Shown piece by piece: positions 1 through 5,037 of a stretch of 10,965 nt of DNA. The stretch comes from Firmicutes bacterium UBA2296 (GTDB lineage: Bacteria > Bacillota > UBA994). Below the pieces are notes generated by a model. The model was not told the origin of the DNA and searched no databases. It worked only from the letters and a program-made list of their open reading frames with translations. Position 1 is the first letter of the stretch; each line of letters starts with the position of its first letter. The translations under genes were made by a program, and so were the position numbers. Location: the NCBI GenBank assembly GCA_002345475.1, contig DDWC01000210.1, forward strand, positions 1-10,965, read 5' to 3'.

Positions 1-582
1 GCGCGACTGGACAAAGCAGAAGAGCTGGTGCAGCAGGAGGGCATGACTCTGGTGCATCCCTTTGACAATGCTTACGTCATTGCCGGGCAGGGGACTATTT
101 CCCAGGAAATATTAGAACAACTGCCCGACGCCCAGTACATTCTGGCTCCCATAGGAGGAGGAGGCCTGCTGTCCGGCGTCGCTCTTTCAGCCAAAGAAAC
201 CAAGCCGTCAATTAAAGTCATCGGCGTCGAACCCGCGGTCGGAGCTCGCATGCGCTATTCCTGGGACCGCGGAGAGGTATCCGAACTCACCGAGTGGCAG
301 CCCTCCGTGGCAGATGGTATCCGCACCAAGCGACCCGGTGTGCTCCCCTTTGCCATCACCCGCAAGTACGTCGACGAACTGGTGACGGTGAGTGAAGCGG
401 AGATTATTAACGCCACCAAACTCGTGCTAGAGCGTGTGAAGATTCTGGCCGAACCTTCCGGAGCCGCCTCCGTCGCCGCCATGCTCGCCGACACTTTTGG
501 CATCCGCGGACAGAAGGTCGTCTGTGTCATCAGCGGCGGCAACGTGGAACTGGCCAAGTACGGGAAGATACTGCAGATGTAA
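1..582 (+). CDS. tdcB: Threonine ammonia-lyase (threonine dehydratase), C-terminal part, no ACT domain
   Basis: This is a PLP fold-type II enzyme that deaminates L-threonine to 2-oxobutanoate and ammonia in the cytoplasm. Only the last 193 codons are present; the reading frame is open back to base 1, so the start and the catalytic lysine lie outside the window. The glycine-rich phosphate-binding loop (GGGG in API-GGGG-LLSG) is at 154-165, and the SGGN motif, whose Ser contacts the PLP ring, begins at 532. The protein stops 12 residues after SGGN, the same layout as catabolic TdcB and unlike biosynthetic IlvA, which carries ACT-like regulatory domains. Isoleucine feedback is therefore not expected. 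Serine dehydratase or serine racemase relatives share these motifs, so the exact substrate is inferred. It converges on tcdA. Confidence 0.9.
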   Translation, partial: ARLDKAEELVQQEGMTLVHPFDNAYVIAGQGTISQEILEQLPDAQYILAPIGGGGLLSGVALSAKETKPSIKVIGVEPAVGARMRYSWDRGEVSELTEWQPSVADGIRTKRPGVLPFAITRKYVDELVTVSEAEIINATKLVLERVKILAEPSGAASVAAMLADTFGIRGQKVVCVISGGNVELAKYGKILQM

Positions 583-603
583 CGTTAATCGATGAGGACA
601 GAG

Positions 604-631
604 CTCCTGGCTCTTAGTCACTAGCTCTTAG
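604..631 (-). repeat. Heptamer array A1, 4 units, reverse orientation
   Basis: Four consecutive 7-base units, read on the minus strand as CTAAGAG (twice) plus the variants CTAGTGA and CCAGGAG. It is the left arm of an inverted pair with the forward array at 645-693, separated by 13 bases, so the region can fold as a hairpin in DNA or RNA. It sits between the convergent stop codons of the threonine enzyme and tcdA. No run of T follows the stem, so it is not a classical intrinsic terminator. Confidence 0.7.
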
Positions 632-644
632 TAGATTCGGAGTG

Positions 645-693
645 CCAAGATCTAAGAACCAAAAACCAAGAGCTAAGAGCTAACAGCCAAGAG
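645..693 (+). repeat. Heptamer array A2, 7 units, forward orientation
   Basis: Seven perfectly phased 7-base units. The recurring forms are CCAAGAG and CTAAGAG; the variants are CCAAGAT, CTAAGAA, CCAAAAA and CTAACAG. The second base of the unit alternates C/T while AA at positions 3-4 is kept in every unit. The end of the array (669-694) matches 2759-2784 upstream of hisS with only two differences over 26 bases, so these are copies of one repeat family and not chance periodicity. Confidence 0.8.
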
Positions 694-705
694 CCCCCGA
701 ACCCA

Positions 706-733
706 CTAAGCGCTAAGCGCCAAGCGCCAATCG
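706..733 (+). repeat. Heptamer array A3, 4 units of CTAAGCG type
   Basis: Four phased 7-base units, CTAAGCG (twice), CCAAGCG and CCAATCG, starting 12 bases after array A2 and ending 5 bases before the tcdA stop codon at 739. A closely similar array (7477-7504) abuts the carB stop codon in the other convergent gap. The units contain the self-complementary hexamer AGCGCT, so the transcript of either strand could pair with itself. Confidence 0.75.
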
Positions 734-738
734 CGCCC

Positions 739-1536
739 TTACAACCTATCCGTCTTGACTGGGCTCTCGGGGCCCATGCCGCGGGTGTCACATTCGCTGA
801 TCAGTTCGCGCACCACTTCGCCTGCGGCGATAAGTCCTGCCACCGAAGGCACAAAGGAGATACTGCCCGGCACCTGGCGTCGGTAGGCTCCAGGTCCCTG
901 TCCCACCGTAATGTAACTATCTTCAGGCGCGTCTTCAGGCCCCATCTCTGCATGGGGTTCTTCTTTTGAATAGACTACCTTTACGCCCCGCTTAATCCCC
1001 TGTCGGCCCAGTTCCTTGCGCACGGCGCGGGCTAAAGGGCAGATACTGGTGCGGGAAATGTCAGTGACTTCAAAGCGAGTGGGGTCAAGTTTGTTGCCGG
1101 TGCCCATTACCGAGATTACGGGAACATCCAGTTCCAGGGCCAGCAAAATCAGGTGCAGTTTTGCCGTGACGGTGTCCACCGCGTCTATCACATAGTCCAG
1201 ATCAGCGGTGATAATCTGTGCGGCTGTTTCCTCTGTGTAGCGCAGCTGCATCGGTTCCACCAGGATCTCCGGGTTAATGTCCCGGACTCGCGCCGCCATA
1301 ACCTCAACCTTGGGCCGTCCCAGAGTTGAGTTCAGGGCGTGTATTTGACGGTTGATGTTTGTGGCCGAAACCACGTCTTGGTCCACCAGGCGCAAGGCTC
1401 CCACGCCACTGCGGGCCAGGGCTTCAGCGGCAAATGACCCTACTCCGCCTATGCCGACGATGGCAACTTTGCATTGTGTGAGATGCTCGGACTTGTCCTC
1501 ACCCAGCAGCAATTCGGTTCGCAACTTCCATATCAT
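739..1536 (-). CDS. tcdA: tRNA threonylcarbamoyladenosine dehydratase (TcdA, ThiF/E1-like)
   Basis: This is an ATP-dependent enzyme that cyclises t6A to ct6A at position 37 of ANN-decoding tRNAs. It is 265 residues long, in line with the family (E. coli TcdA is about 268). The N-terminal RTELLLGEDK segment leads into the Rossmann nucleotide loop GIGGVGS (28-34). Asp52 follows the second strand, then NINRQ (60-64) with the Arg finger, Lys76, and DAVDT (118-122), all as in E1-like adenylating enzymes; TGNKLDP is at 146-152. A GTG four codons upstream would also open the frame, but it has no Shine-Dalgarno, whereas the ATG at 1536 has AGGTGG eight bases upstream. Both ThiF and MoeB are relatives, but they lack this N-terminus and length. 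Known Bacillota often carry tcdA close to hisS-aspS, which fits hisS nearby. Confidence 0.93.
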   Translation of the reverse strand: MIWKLRTELLLGEDKSEHLTQCKVAIVGIGGVGSFAAEALARSGVGALRLVDQDVVSATNINRQIHALNSTLGRPKVEVMAARVRDINPEILVEPMQLRYTEETAAQIITADLDYVIDAVDTVTAKLHLILLALELDVPVISVMGTGNKLDPTRFEVTDISRTSICPLARAVRKELGRQGIKRGVKVVYSKEEPHAEMGPEDAPEDSYITVGQGPGAYRRQVPGSISFVPSVAGLIAAGEVVRELISECDTRGMGPESPVKTDRL

Positions 1537-1544
1537 GGTCTTTT

Positions 1545-1550
1545 CCACCT
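1545..1550 (-). promoter_or_regulatory. Shine-Dalgarno that decides the tcdA start
   Basis: AGGTGG on the minus strand, eight bases before the ATG at 1536. It overlaps the alternative GTG at 1548 and so cannot serve that codon; this supports the shorter protein. Confidence 0.7.
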
Positions 1551-1559
1551 TTCCAAGAG

Positions 1560-1588
1560 TTGCAAGAATTCACCACTTCTGATAAACT
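1560..1588 (+). promoter_or_regulatory. Candidate sigma-A promoter for the zinc-ribbon gene
   Basis: TTGCAA and TAAACT are separated by 17 bases, with four of six consensus matches in each box. Transcription would start near 1595 and give a leader of about 80 bases. It overlaps the region that must also hold the divergent tcdA promoter. The call is weak, based on spacing and consensus alone. Confidence 0.28.
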
Positions 1589-1596
1589 ATTTGGTA

Positions 1597-1625
1597 ATTG
1601 CACTGGTCATCGGGCACCTTTTCAA
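1597..1625 (-). promoter_or_regulatory. Candidate sigma-A promoter for tcdA
   Basis: On the minus strand TTGAAA is followed after exactly 17 bases by TGCAAT, a fair -35 and a weak -10. The position, about 60 bases before the tcdA ATG, is suitable. It was found by eye only and could be chance. Confidence 0.3.
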
Positions 1626-1675
1626 GGCAGATTCCGGCAGGGCAAAATTACTTCTAAGTGAGGGGATTTTCTCTA

Positions 1676-1957
1676 ATGTATCAAGACAAGACTCTTAATT
1701 GCAAGGAATGCGGCTCCGAATTCATTTTTACTTCCCGCGAACAGGAATTTTACGCGGAGCGCGGATTCCAGAACGAGCCCGGCCGCTGCAAAACTTGCCG
1801 TGACGCTCGCAAGAGCAACGGTGGCATGAACAACGGTCCTCGTGAAATGCACGAAGTGCAGTGCGACGAGTGTGGAGTAACAACCTCGGTTCCCTTCAAG
1901 CCCACTGCTGGACGTCCGGTATATTGCCGCGACTGTTTCGCCACCAAGAGAGGCTAA
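1676..1957 (+). CDS. Small double zinc-ribbon protein (CxxC-x17-CxxC type), unknown role
   Basis: A 93-residue soluble protein with two zinc-ribbon modules. The N-terminal module uses C9, C12, C38 and C41 around the segment FTSREQEFYAERGF, the pattern of the 'probable zinc-ribbon' family. The C-terminal module has C63-x2-C66, exactly 17 residues, then C84-x2-C87, with VPFKP and RPVYC inside, matching the CxxC-x17-CxxC domain family. All eight ligands are present, so two bound zinc ions are expected. The linker (about 43-58) is Gly/Asn-rich and probably flexible. The ATG at 1676 has GAGGGG ten bases upstream; the in-frame GTG at 1658 has no ribosome site. A terminator follows directly, so it is probably monocistronic. 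Members of this family have no established function that I know of; nucleic-acid binding is a guess from the fold. Confidence 0.88.
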   Translation: MYQDKTLNCKECGSEFIFTSREQEFYAERGFQNEPGRCKTCRDARKSNGGMNNGPREMHEVQCDECGVTTSVPFKPTAGRPVYCRDCFATKRG

Positions 1958-1970
1958 CCAGAGCGAACCA

Positions 1971-1994
1971 AGCAGCCCCCTGGGGCTGCTTTTT
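1971..1994 (+). terminator. Intrinsic terminator after the zinc-ribbon gene
   Basis: AGCAGCCCC pairs with GGGGCTGCT (nine base pairs, very tight loop; the innermost pair is probably open), followed at once by five T. It starts 13 bases after the stop codon. The downstream regulator begins only 30 bases later, so its promoter must overlap this region, lie inside the zinc-ribbon gene, or it relies on read-through. Confidence 0.85.
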
Positions 1995-2024
1995 CAATAT
2001 AGCCACAAAACTGGGGGAGATCAT

Positions 2025-2675
2025 ATGGACAGAGACATTCTGGCCGCCGTGGCCCTGTTCCGCGAGTTGTCGGCTTCGGCCCGGGAGACCATGGCTACGA
2101 TACTCAAATGCCGCACCTTTCAGCGCGGAGACATGCTCTTTCACGAAGGAGATCCCGGTGAAGGCATCTGGATACTCAACCGCGGCGCCGTCCGCCTGAT
2201 CAAGAGCGACAGCGAAGGAAGAGAAAGGCTCCTGAAAATTGTGCGTCCCGGCGAAGTGTTTGCCGAAATCGTGCTCTTTGATGGCGGAGACTACCCCGCC
2301 ACGGCAATCGCCGCCGATAGCGGCTGTGCCACTGTCATCTACAATCGTGACGCCGAAGAACTTATGCGGCAAAACCCCGAACTGGCCTGGCACTTCCTGC
2401 GGGCCTTCAGCCGTCGCCTGCGTGACGCATATGAACGTATGCACATCATAAGCGGAAGCGACGTCGTAAGCAAACTGGCGGGATTATTACTGCAACTTTC
2501 CCGCGAACAGGGTAAACTAGTTATTAGCATCTCGCAGCAGGACCTGGCCGACATGCTGGGTACGGCCCGTGAGACAATATCCCGTTCGCTGTCCGCACTG
2601 TCTGACCAGGGCCTTGTTACAGTTCGCCGTAACCGCATCGAAATCCTTGATGCAGAGGCTCTCGAGAGCCGATGA
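2025..2675 (+). CDS. Crp/Fnr-family transcriptional regulator
   Basis: A 216-residue DNA-binding regulator. The cyclic-nucleotide-type beta barrel spans about residues 13-125 and includes FHEGDPGEGIWIL and the RPGEVFAEIVLF turn. A long dimerisation helix lies at about 110-140, and a C-terminal winged helix-turn-helix (ISQQDLADMLGTARETISRSL, about 168-188) ends in the usual wing RRNRIEIL. By alignment the cAMP-contacting Arg of Crp is replaced (GGDYPATA), so cAMP binding is unlikely. There is no N-terminal Cys cluster for an Fnr-type iron-sulfur centre; the only cysteines are C29 and C101. The effector is unknown; a heme, an organic ligand or an apo mode are all possible. GGGGGAG precedes the ATG. 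hisS follows in the same direction after 148 bases holding an inverted repeat pair, so co-transcription is uncertain. Confidence 0.9.
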   Translation: MDRDILAAVALFRELSASARETMATILKCRTFQRGDMLFHEGDPGEGIWILNRGAVRLIKSDSEGRERLLKIVRPGEVFAEIVLFDGGDYPATAIAADSGCATVIYNRDAEELMRQNPELAWHFLRAFSRRLRDAYERMHIISGSDVVSKLAGLLLQLSREQGKLVISISQQDLADMLGTARETISRSLSALSDQGLVTVRRNRIEILDAEALESR

Positions 2676-2688
2676 CTGGGAACAAGGG

Positions 2689-2709
2689 CTCCTAGCTCTT
2701 AGCTCTTGG
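2689..2709 (-). repeat. Heptamer array B1, 3 units, reverse orientation
   Basis: Read on the minus strand the units are CCAAGAG, CTAAGAG and CTAGGAG. Bases 2688-2702 are a perfect 15-base reverse complement of 2756-2770, with a 53-base loop. It lies 13 bases after the stop codon of the Crp/Fnr gene. Confidence 0.75.
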
Positions 2710-2755
2710 AACCAGGGACGAGGAACGCTGTTTGTATCTCAGGCAACTCTATCCA

Positions 2756-2783
2756 CTAAGAGCTAGGAGCTAACAACCAAGAG
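2756..2783 (+). repeat. Heptamer array B2, 4 units, forward orientation
   Basis: Phased 7-base units CTAAGAG, CTAGGAG, CTAACAA and CCAAGAG form the right arm of an inverted pair with 2689-2709. The order matches the end of array A2 near base 690, which points to copying of the array as a block. It ends 25 bases before the hisS Shine-Dalgarno, so a hairpin here would lie in the hisS leader if transcription comes from upstream. No T-box sequence (AGGGTGGNACCGCG-like) is present. Confidence 0.75.
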
Positions 2784-2823
2784 CTTCCCGGTTCTCGCAC
2801 CCCAAAGTAAGGAGTGATCCCCC

Positions 2824-4080
2824 ATGTCCATTACATCCCCCCGCGGTACGCAGGATATCCTGCCCGGAGTTGTACACAAGTTTCAGTACGTAGAGGAAAC
2901 TTTCCGGCAGATGTGCCACAAGTTTGGCTATCACGAGATCCGCACCCCTGTCTTTGAACACACCGAGCTTTTTTTGCGCGGGGTTGGGGAGACCACCGAC
3001 ATCGTGCAGAAGGAGATGTATACTTTTGACGACCGCGGCGGTCGCTCCCTCACTCTCAAAGCCGAAGGCACCGCCCCAGTGGCCCGCGCTCATATTGAGC
3101 ATAAGCTGCACGGACAAACACAGCCCATAAAGATGTACTACATCACGCCGGTGTTCCGTTACGAGCGCCCCCAGGCCGGTCGCTATCGCCAGCATGAGCA
3201 ATGCGGCGTCGAAGTCTTTGGCGCATCGTCAGCCCAGGCTGACGCCGAAGTCATCATCCTGGCGGACACCTTCTATCGTGAACTGGGTCTCAATAAGTTC
3301 GAACTCGCCATTAACTCGGTGGGGTGTCCTGAATGCCGAGTCACACACCGGGCGACGTTGCAGGAGGCTTTGCGACCCGTGCTACACGAACTTTGTCAGG
3401 ATTGTCAGGGTCGCTTCGAGCGCAACCCCATGCGCATTCTCGACTGCAAGAACGCCACCTGCCAGTTGCACACTGCCCATGCTCCCACTACCCGGGACAC
3501 CCTGTGCCTCGCCTGTGAAGAGCACTACGGCAAGGTGAGAGAGCTGCTCACAGCCGCATCGGTGCAGCATAGAGAGAACCCGCGACTGGTGCGCGGACTG
3601 GACTACTATACCCGTACTGCTTTCGAGTTCCTCAGCGTCGGTATTGGCGCCCAGTCCGCCATCGGCGGCGGTGGCCGCTACGACGGGCTGATGGAGTCAG
3701 TGGGAGGACAGCCGACCCCCGGCGTAGGCTTCGGCCTGGGCGTTGAACGCATACTTTTGGCTATGGAGCTTGAGGGCGTAGAGATTCCCGAGCCTCCCGG
3801 TGTGCATGTATTTGCCATCGGTCTTGGCGAAGTTGCCGCACAGTACGCCTTCTCCCTGGTGCAGGACCTGCGCCGCGCAGGAGTTCCTGCCGAGACAGAC
3901 CTGCTCGAGCGCAGCCTCAAGGCACAGCTCAAATACGCTGCTAAGATCAGCGCCGGCAAGGTCGTCATTATAGGGGAGTCGGAAATGGAGAAACAGGTCG
4001 CCGTTGTTCGCGACATGGCCGGCGGCGAGCAAAAAGAAGTGCCACTGCCTGAGCTAATAGCATTACTTACGAACAGATAA
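2824..4080 (+). CDS. hisS: Histidyl-tRNA synthetase
   Basis: A class II synthetase that charges tRNA-His in the cytoplasm; 418 residues, the normal bacterial length. The N-terminus has RGTQDILPG. Motif 2 is TPVFRYERPQAGRYRQHEQ (108-126) with Arg112. The histidine-specific LVRGLDYYT motif (255-263) carries the catalytic Arg257, and motif 3 is GFGLGVERI (302-310). An alpha/beta anticodon-binding domain fills about 325-418. The insertion between motif 2 and the histidine motif contains four Cys pairs (C168/171, C191/194, C208/213, C228/231), which is usual for HisRS of clostridial type and may bind zinc. The ATG has AAGGAG nine bases upstream. Bacillota usually place aspS directly after hisS, but here a terminator and a long repeat region follow instead. 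No T-box leader was seen. Confidence 0.97.
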   Translation: MSITSPRGTQDILPGVVHKFQYVEETFRQMCHKFGYHEIRTPVFEHTELFLRGVGETTDIVQKEMYTFDDRGGRSLTLKAEGTAPVARAHIEHKLHGQTQPIKMYYITPVFRYERPQAGRYRQHEQCGVEVFGASSAQADAEVIILADTFYRELGLNKFELAINSVGCPECRVTHRATLQEALRPVLHELCQDCQGRFERNPMRILDCKNATCQLHTAHAPTTRDTLCLACEEHYGKVRELLTAASVQHRENPRLVRGLDYYTRTAFEFLSVGIGAQSAIGGGGRYDGLMESVGGQPTPGVGFGLGVERILLAMELEGVEIPEPPGVHVFAIGLGEVAAQYAFSLVQDLRRAGVPAETDLLERSLKAQLKYAAKISAGKVVIIGESEMEKQVAVVRDMAGGEQKEVPLPELIALLTNR

Positions 4081-4100
4081 AACAGCCATAAGAATAGAGG

Positions 4101-4135
4101 CCGCTTCGATACTGAGAGGTATCGGGGCGGTCTTT
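4101..4135 (+). terminator. Intrinsic terminator after hisS
   Basis: A 12-base-pair stem (4101-4112 with 4119-4130, including two G-U pairs) closes a 6-base loop and is followed by TCTTT. It begins 20 bases after the hisS stop codon. The T-tract is short, but the stem is strong and the position typical. Confidence 0.85.
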
Positions 4136-4151
4136 GATATGGTTAGTGGGG

Positions 4152-4179
4152 GAAGCAGAAGGCAGAAGGCAGGAGGCGG
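4152..4179 (+). repeat. Heptamer array C, 4 units of AAGGCAG type
   Basis: Four phased purine-rich 7-base units: GAAGCAG, AAGGCAG (twice) and GAGGCGG. The sequence differs from the CTAAGAG family, but the period is the same. It begins 17 bases after the hisS terminator and runs almost directly into the 11-base array. Confidence 0.65.
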
Positions 4180-4187
4180 TTAAGCAG

Positions 4188-4275
4188 TTGCTGAGCGATT
4201 GTTGAGCCATTGTTAAACCATTGCTGGACCATTGTTAAACCATTGCTGGACCATTGTTGAACTACTGTTTAACCA
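4188..4275 (+). repeat. 11-base tandem array, 8 units
   Basis: Eight gap-free units with consensus TTGYTRAACCA. Two unit forms alternate in the middle: units 3 and 5 are TTGTTAAACCA, and units 4 and 6 are TTGCTGGACCA, so a 22-base higher-order unit was duplicated. Edge units are more diverged. The 11-base period equals about one DNA turn, so each unit presents the same face of the helix, as in iteron-like binding sites; no initiator gene is near. No open frame of note crosses it. Confidence 0.85.
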
Positions 4276-4280
4276 CCCGC

Positions 4281-4351
4281 GACCCGCGGCCTCTGGTGAA
4301 GGGGAAATAACGATACTCGGATAACATTGATAAGCCGGATAAACCGGATTA
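4281..4351 (+). repeat. 71-bp direct repeat, copy 1
   Basis: This copy is 67 of 71 bases identical to 4541-4611, at an exact offset of 260 bases with no gaps. It begins GACYCGCGGCC and ends in the GATAA-rich 9-base array. The high identity in non-coding DNA suggests recent duplication or insertion of a short mobile or iterated element. Confidence 0.85.
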
Positions 4352-4428
4352 GGAGAACAACAAGGAGCAAACCGGGGACACTAAGTTCCTGGAATCCGAT
4401 CCGGGTTATCATACTTATCCGGCTTATC
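4320..4428. repeat. Inverted pair of 9-base arrays (GATAA type), copy 1
   Basis: Forward 9-base units start at 4320, 4329, 4338 and 4347 (GATAACATT, GATAAGCCG, GATAAACCG and a diverged fourth). Reverse units occupy 4393-4428, reading on the minus strand GATAAGCCG, GATAAGTAT, GATAACCCG and a diverged fourth. Bases 4329-4342 are a perfect 14-base inverted match to 4415-4428. The arrangement (array, spacer, inverted array) repeats the design of the heptamer pairs with a different period. Confidence 0.75.
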
Positions 4429-4456
4429 CTCATCAAACGCGCTCCTCCATATCCAA

Positions 4457-4481
4457 CCGCGTCCCACGGTGTCGCAACTAC
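4457..4481 (+). repeat. Right-arm copy of a GTAGC-type dispersed palindrome
   Basis: This 25-base arm matches 7304-7328 with three differences. It contains GGTGTCGCA and ends in CTAC, the complement of the GTAG that begins the left-arm copies. It lies downstream of the first GATAA element and may mark its right border. Confidence 0.6.
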
Positions 4482-4524
4482 ACCCAGTCCAACTTCGAAC
4501 CTCTAATTTCCAATTTCTAAACAT

Positions 4525-4551
4525 GTAGCGGCGAGGCCGTGACTCGCGGCC
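4525..4551 (+). repeat. Left-arm copy of a GTAGC-type dispersed palindrome
   Basis: Twenty-five of 27 bases match 7256-7282 (GTAGCGGCGAGGCC core). Its last 11 bases overlap the start of the second 71-bp direct repeat, so the GATAA element appears to carry this arm at its left border. Copy 1 near 4277 retains only the final part of the arm. Confidence 0.65.
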
Positions 4552-4611
4552 TCTGGTGAGAGGGAAATAACGATACTCGGATAACCTTGATAAGCCGGAT
4601 AAACCGGATTA
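4541..4611 (+). repeat. 71-bp direct repeat, copy 2
   Basis: Second copy of 4281-4351 with four substitutions (matching 4284, 4300, 4301 and 4326 of copy 1). Similarity fades after 4611, although a related reverse GATAA array follows at 4674-4708, where TATCATACTTATCCG is shared with copy 1. Confidence 0.85.
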
Positions 4612-4708
4612 AGCAGAGTAACAAGACTCAAACCGACAGTTGGCGAAACCGCCCGGGCCTATCCTTTCCCTCCGTCTTATCCGAACCTATCATACTTATC
4701 CGTATCAA
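4580..4708. repeat. Inverted pair of 9-base arrays (GATAA type), copy 2
   Basis: Forward 9-base units start at 4580, 4589, 4598 and 4607. The reverse part (about 4674-4708) holds GATAAGTAT and other GATA units read on the minus strand, with less regular spacing than copy 1. The bases between the arms (4616-4673) are unrelated to those of copy 1, so the arms are conserved and the loop is not. Confidence 0.6.
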
Positions 4709-4711
4709 TGT

Positions 4712-5023
4712 TGACTGTTTGGCTTGCTCTGGATCTCCTCCCATCTGTGCTGCAACCATCACTGTCAGATTGCGCAGCAATGTGGCAGTTCATACGGCTC
4801 CCGTGTCCATGTCTTCATAGACTATCCGTGTGATTTGTGTTAACGTGTCCCATCCCAACGCAGACTCCAGATTAGTCGGCACTCGATTAACCCTGCTAGG
4901 GCCCAGTGCCTGAAGTCTAGGGCCTCATCCCTCTCATCCCCGAGCCTTCAACACTTCCTCACACCATCCCCACACTTCCTTGACATCTGCCGCATAAGAT
5001 AGACGGTAGCAAGGAATGTGGAT
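4712..5023. other. Gene-free stretch upstream of the ABC permease
   Basis: No credible gene was found. It contains a weak heptamer-like stretch at 4902-4922 related to 7335-7355 (17 of 21 bases), then CT-rich DNA. A 9-base direct repeat ACACTTCCT lies at 4951-4959 and 4972-4980, 21 bases apart, and the second copy joins a TTGACA. The short frame over 4587-4820 has no ribosome site, overlaps the repeats and resembles nothing recognised. Confidence 0.5.
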
Positions 5024-5030
5024 GGGGAGG
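5024..5030 (+). promoter_or_regulatory. Shine-Dalgarno that decides the permease start
   Basis: GGGGAGG lies seven bases before the ATG at 5038, but only one base before the in-frame ATG at 5032. The later start is therefore preferred and the protein is two residues shorter. Confidence 0.65.
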
Positions 5031-5037
5031 AATGTCT

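Noticed and set aside
2676..2823. T-box riboswitch upstream of hisS
   Set aside because: No AGGGTGG-type T-box core and no intrinsic terminator before the ATG; the only structure is the heptamer inverted pair.
2824..4080. Eight cysteines in HisRS as a possible novel metal domain
   Set aside because: The paired-Cys insertion is, to my knowledge, usual in clostridial-type HisRS and is not new.
4188..4275. CRISPR array
   Set aside because: Units of 11 bases without unique spacers and no cas genes nearby; it is a simple tandem repeat.
4587..4820. Open frame of 77 codons in the long repeat gap
   Set aside because: It starts at TTG inside the 9-base repeat, has no ribosome site, and its translation resembles no known protein.
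4730..4820. Possible remnant of a decayed gene or intron end
   Set aside because: Neither strand gives a recognisable motif, so decay of a gene cannot be supported by reading alone.
4980..5008. Complete sigma-A promoter for the ABC operon
   Set aside because: TTGACA is perfect, but no acceptable -10 lies 15-19 bases downstream; TAAGAT follows after only 9 bases.
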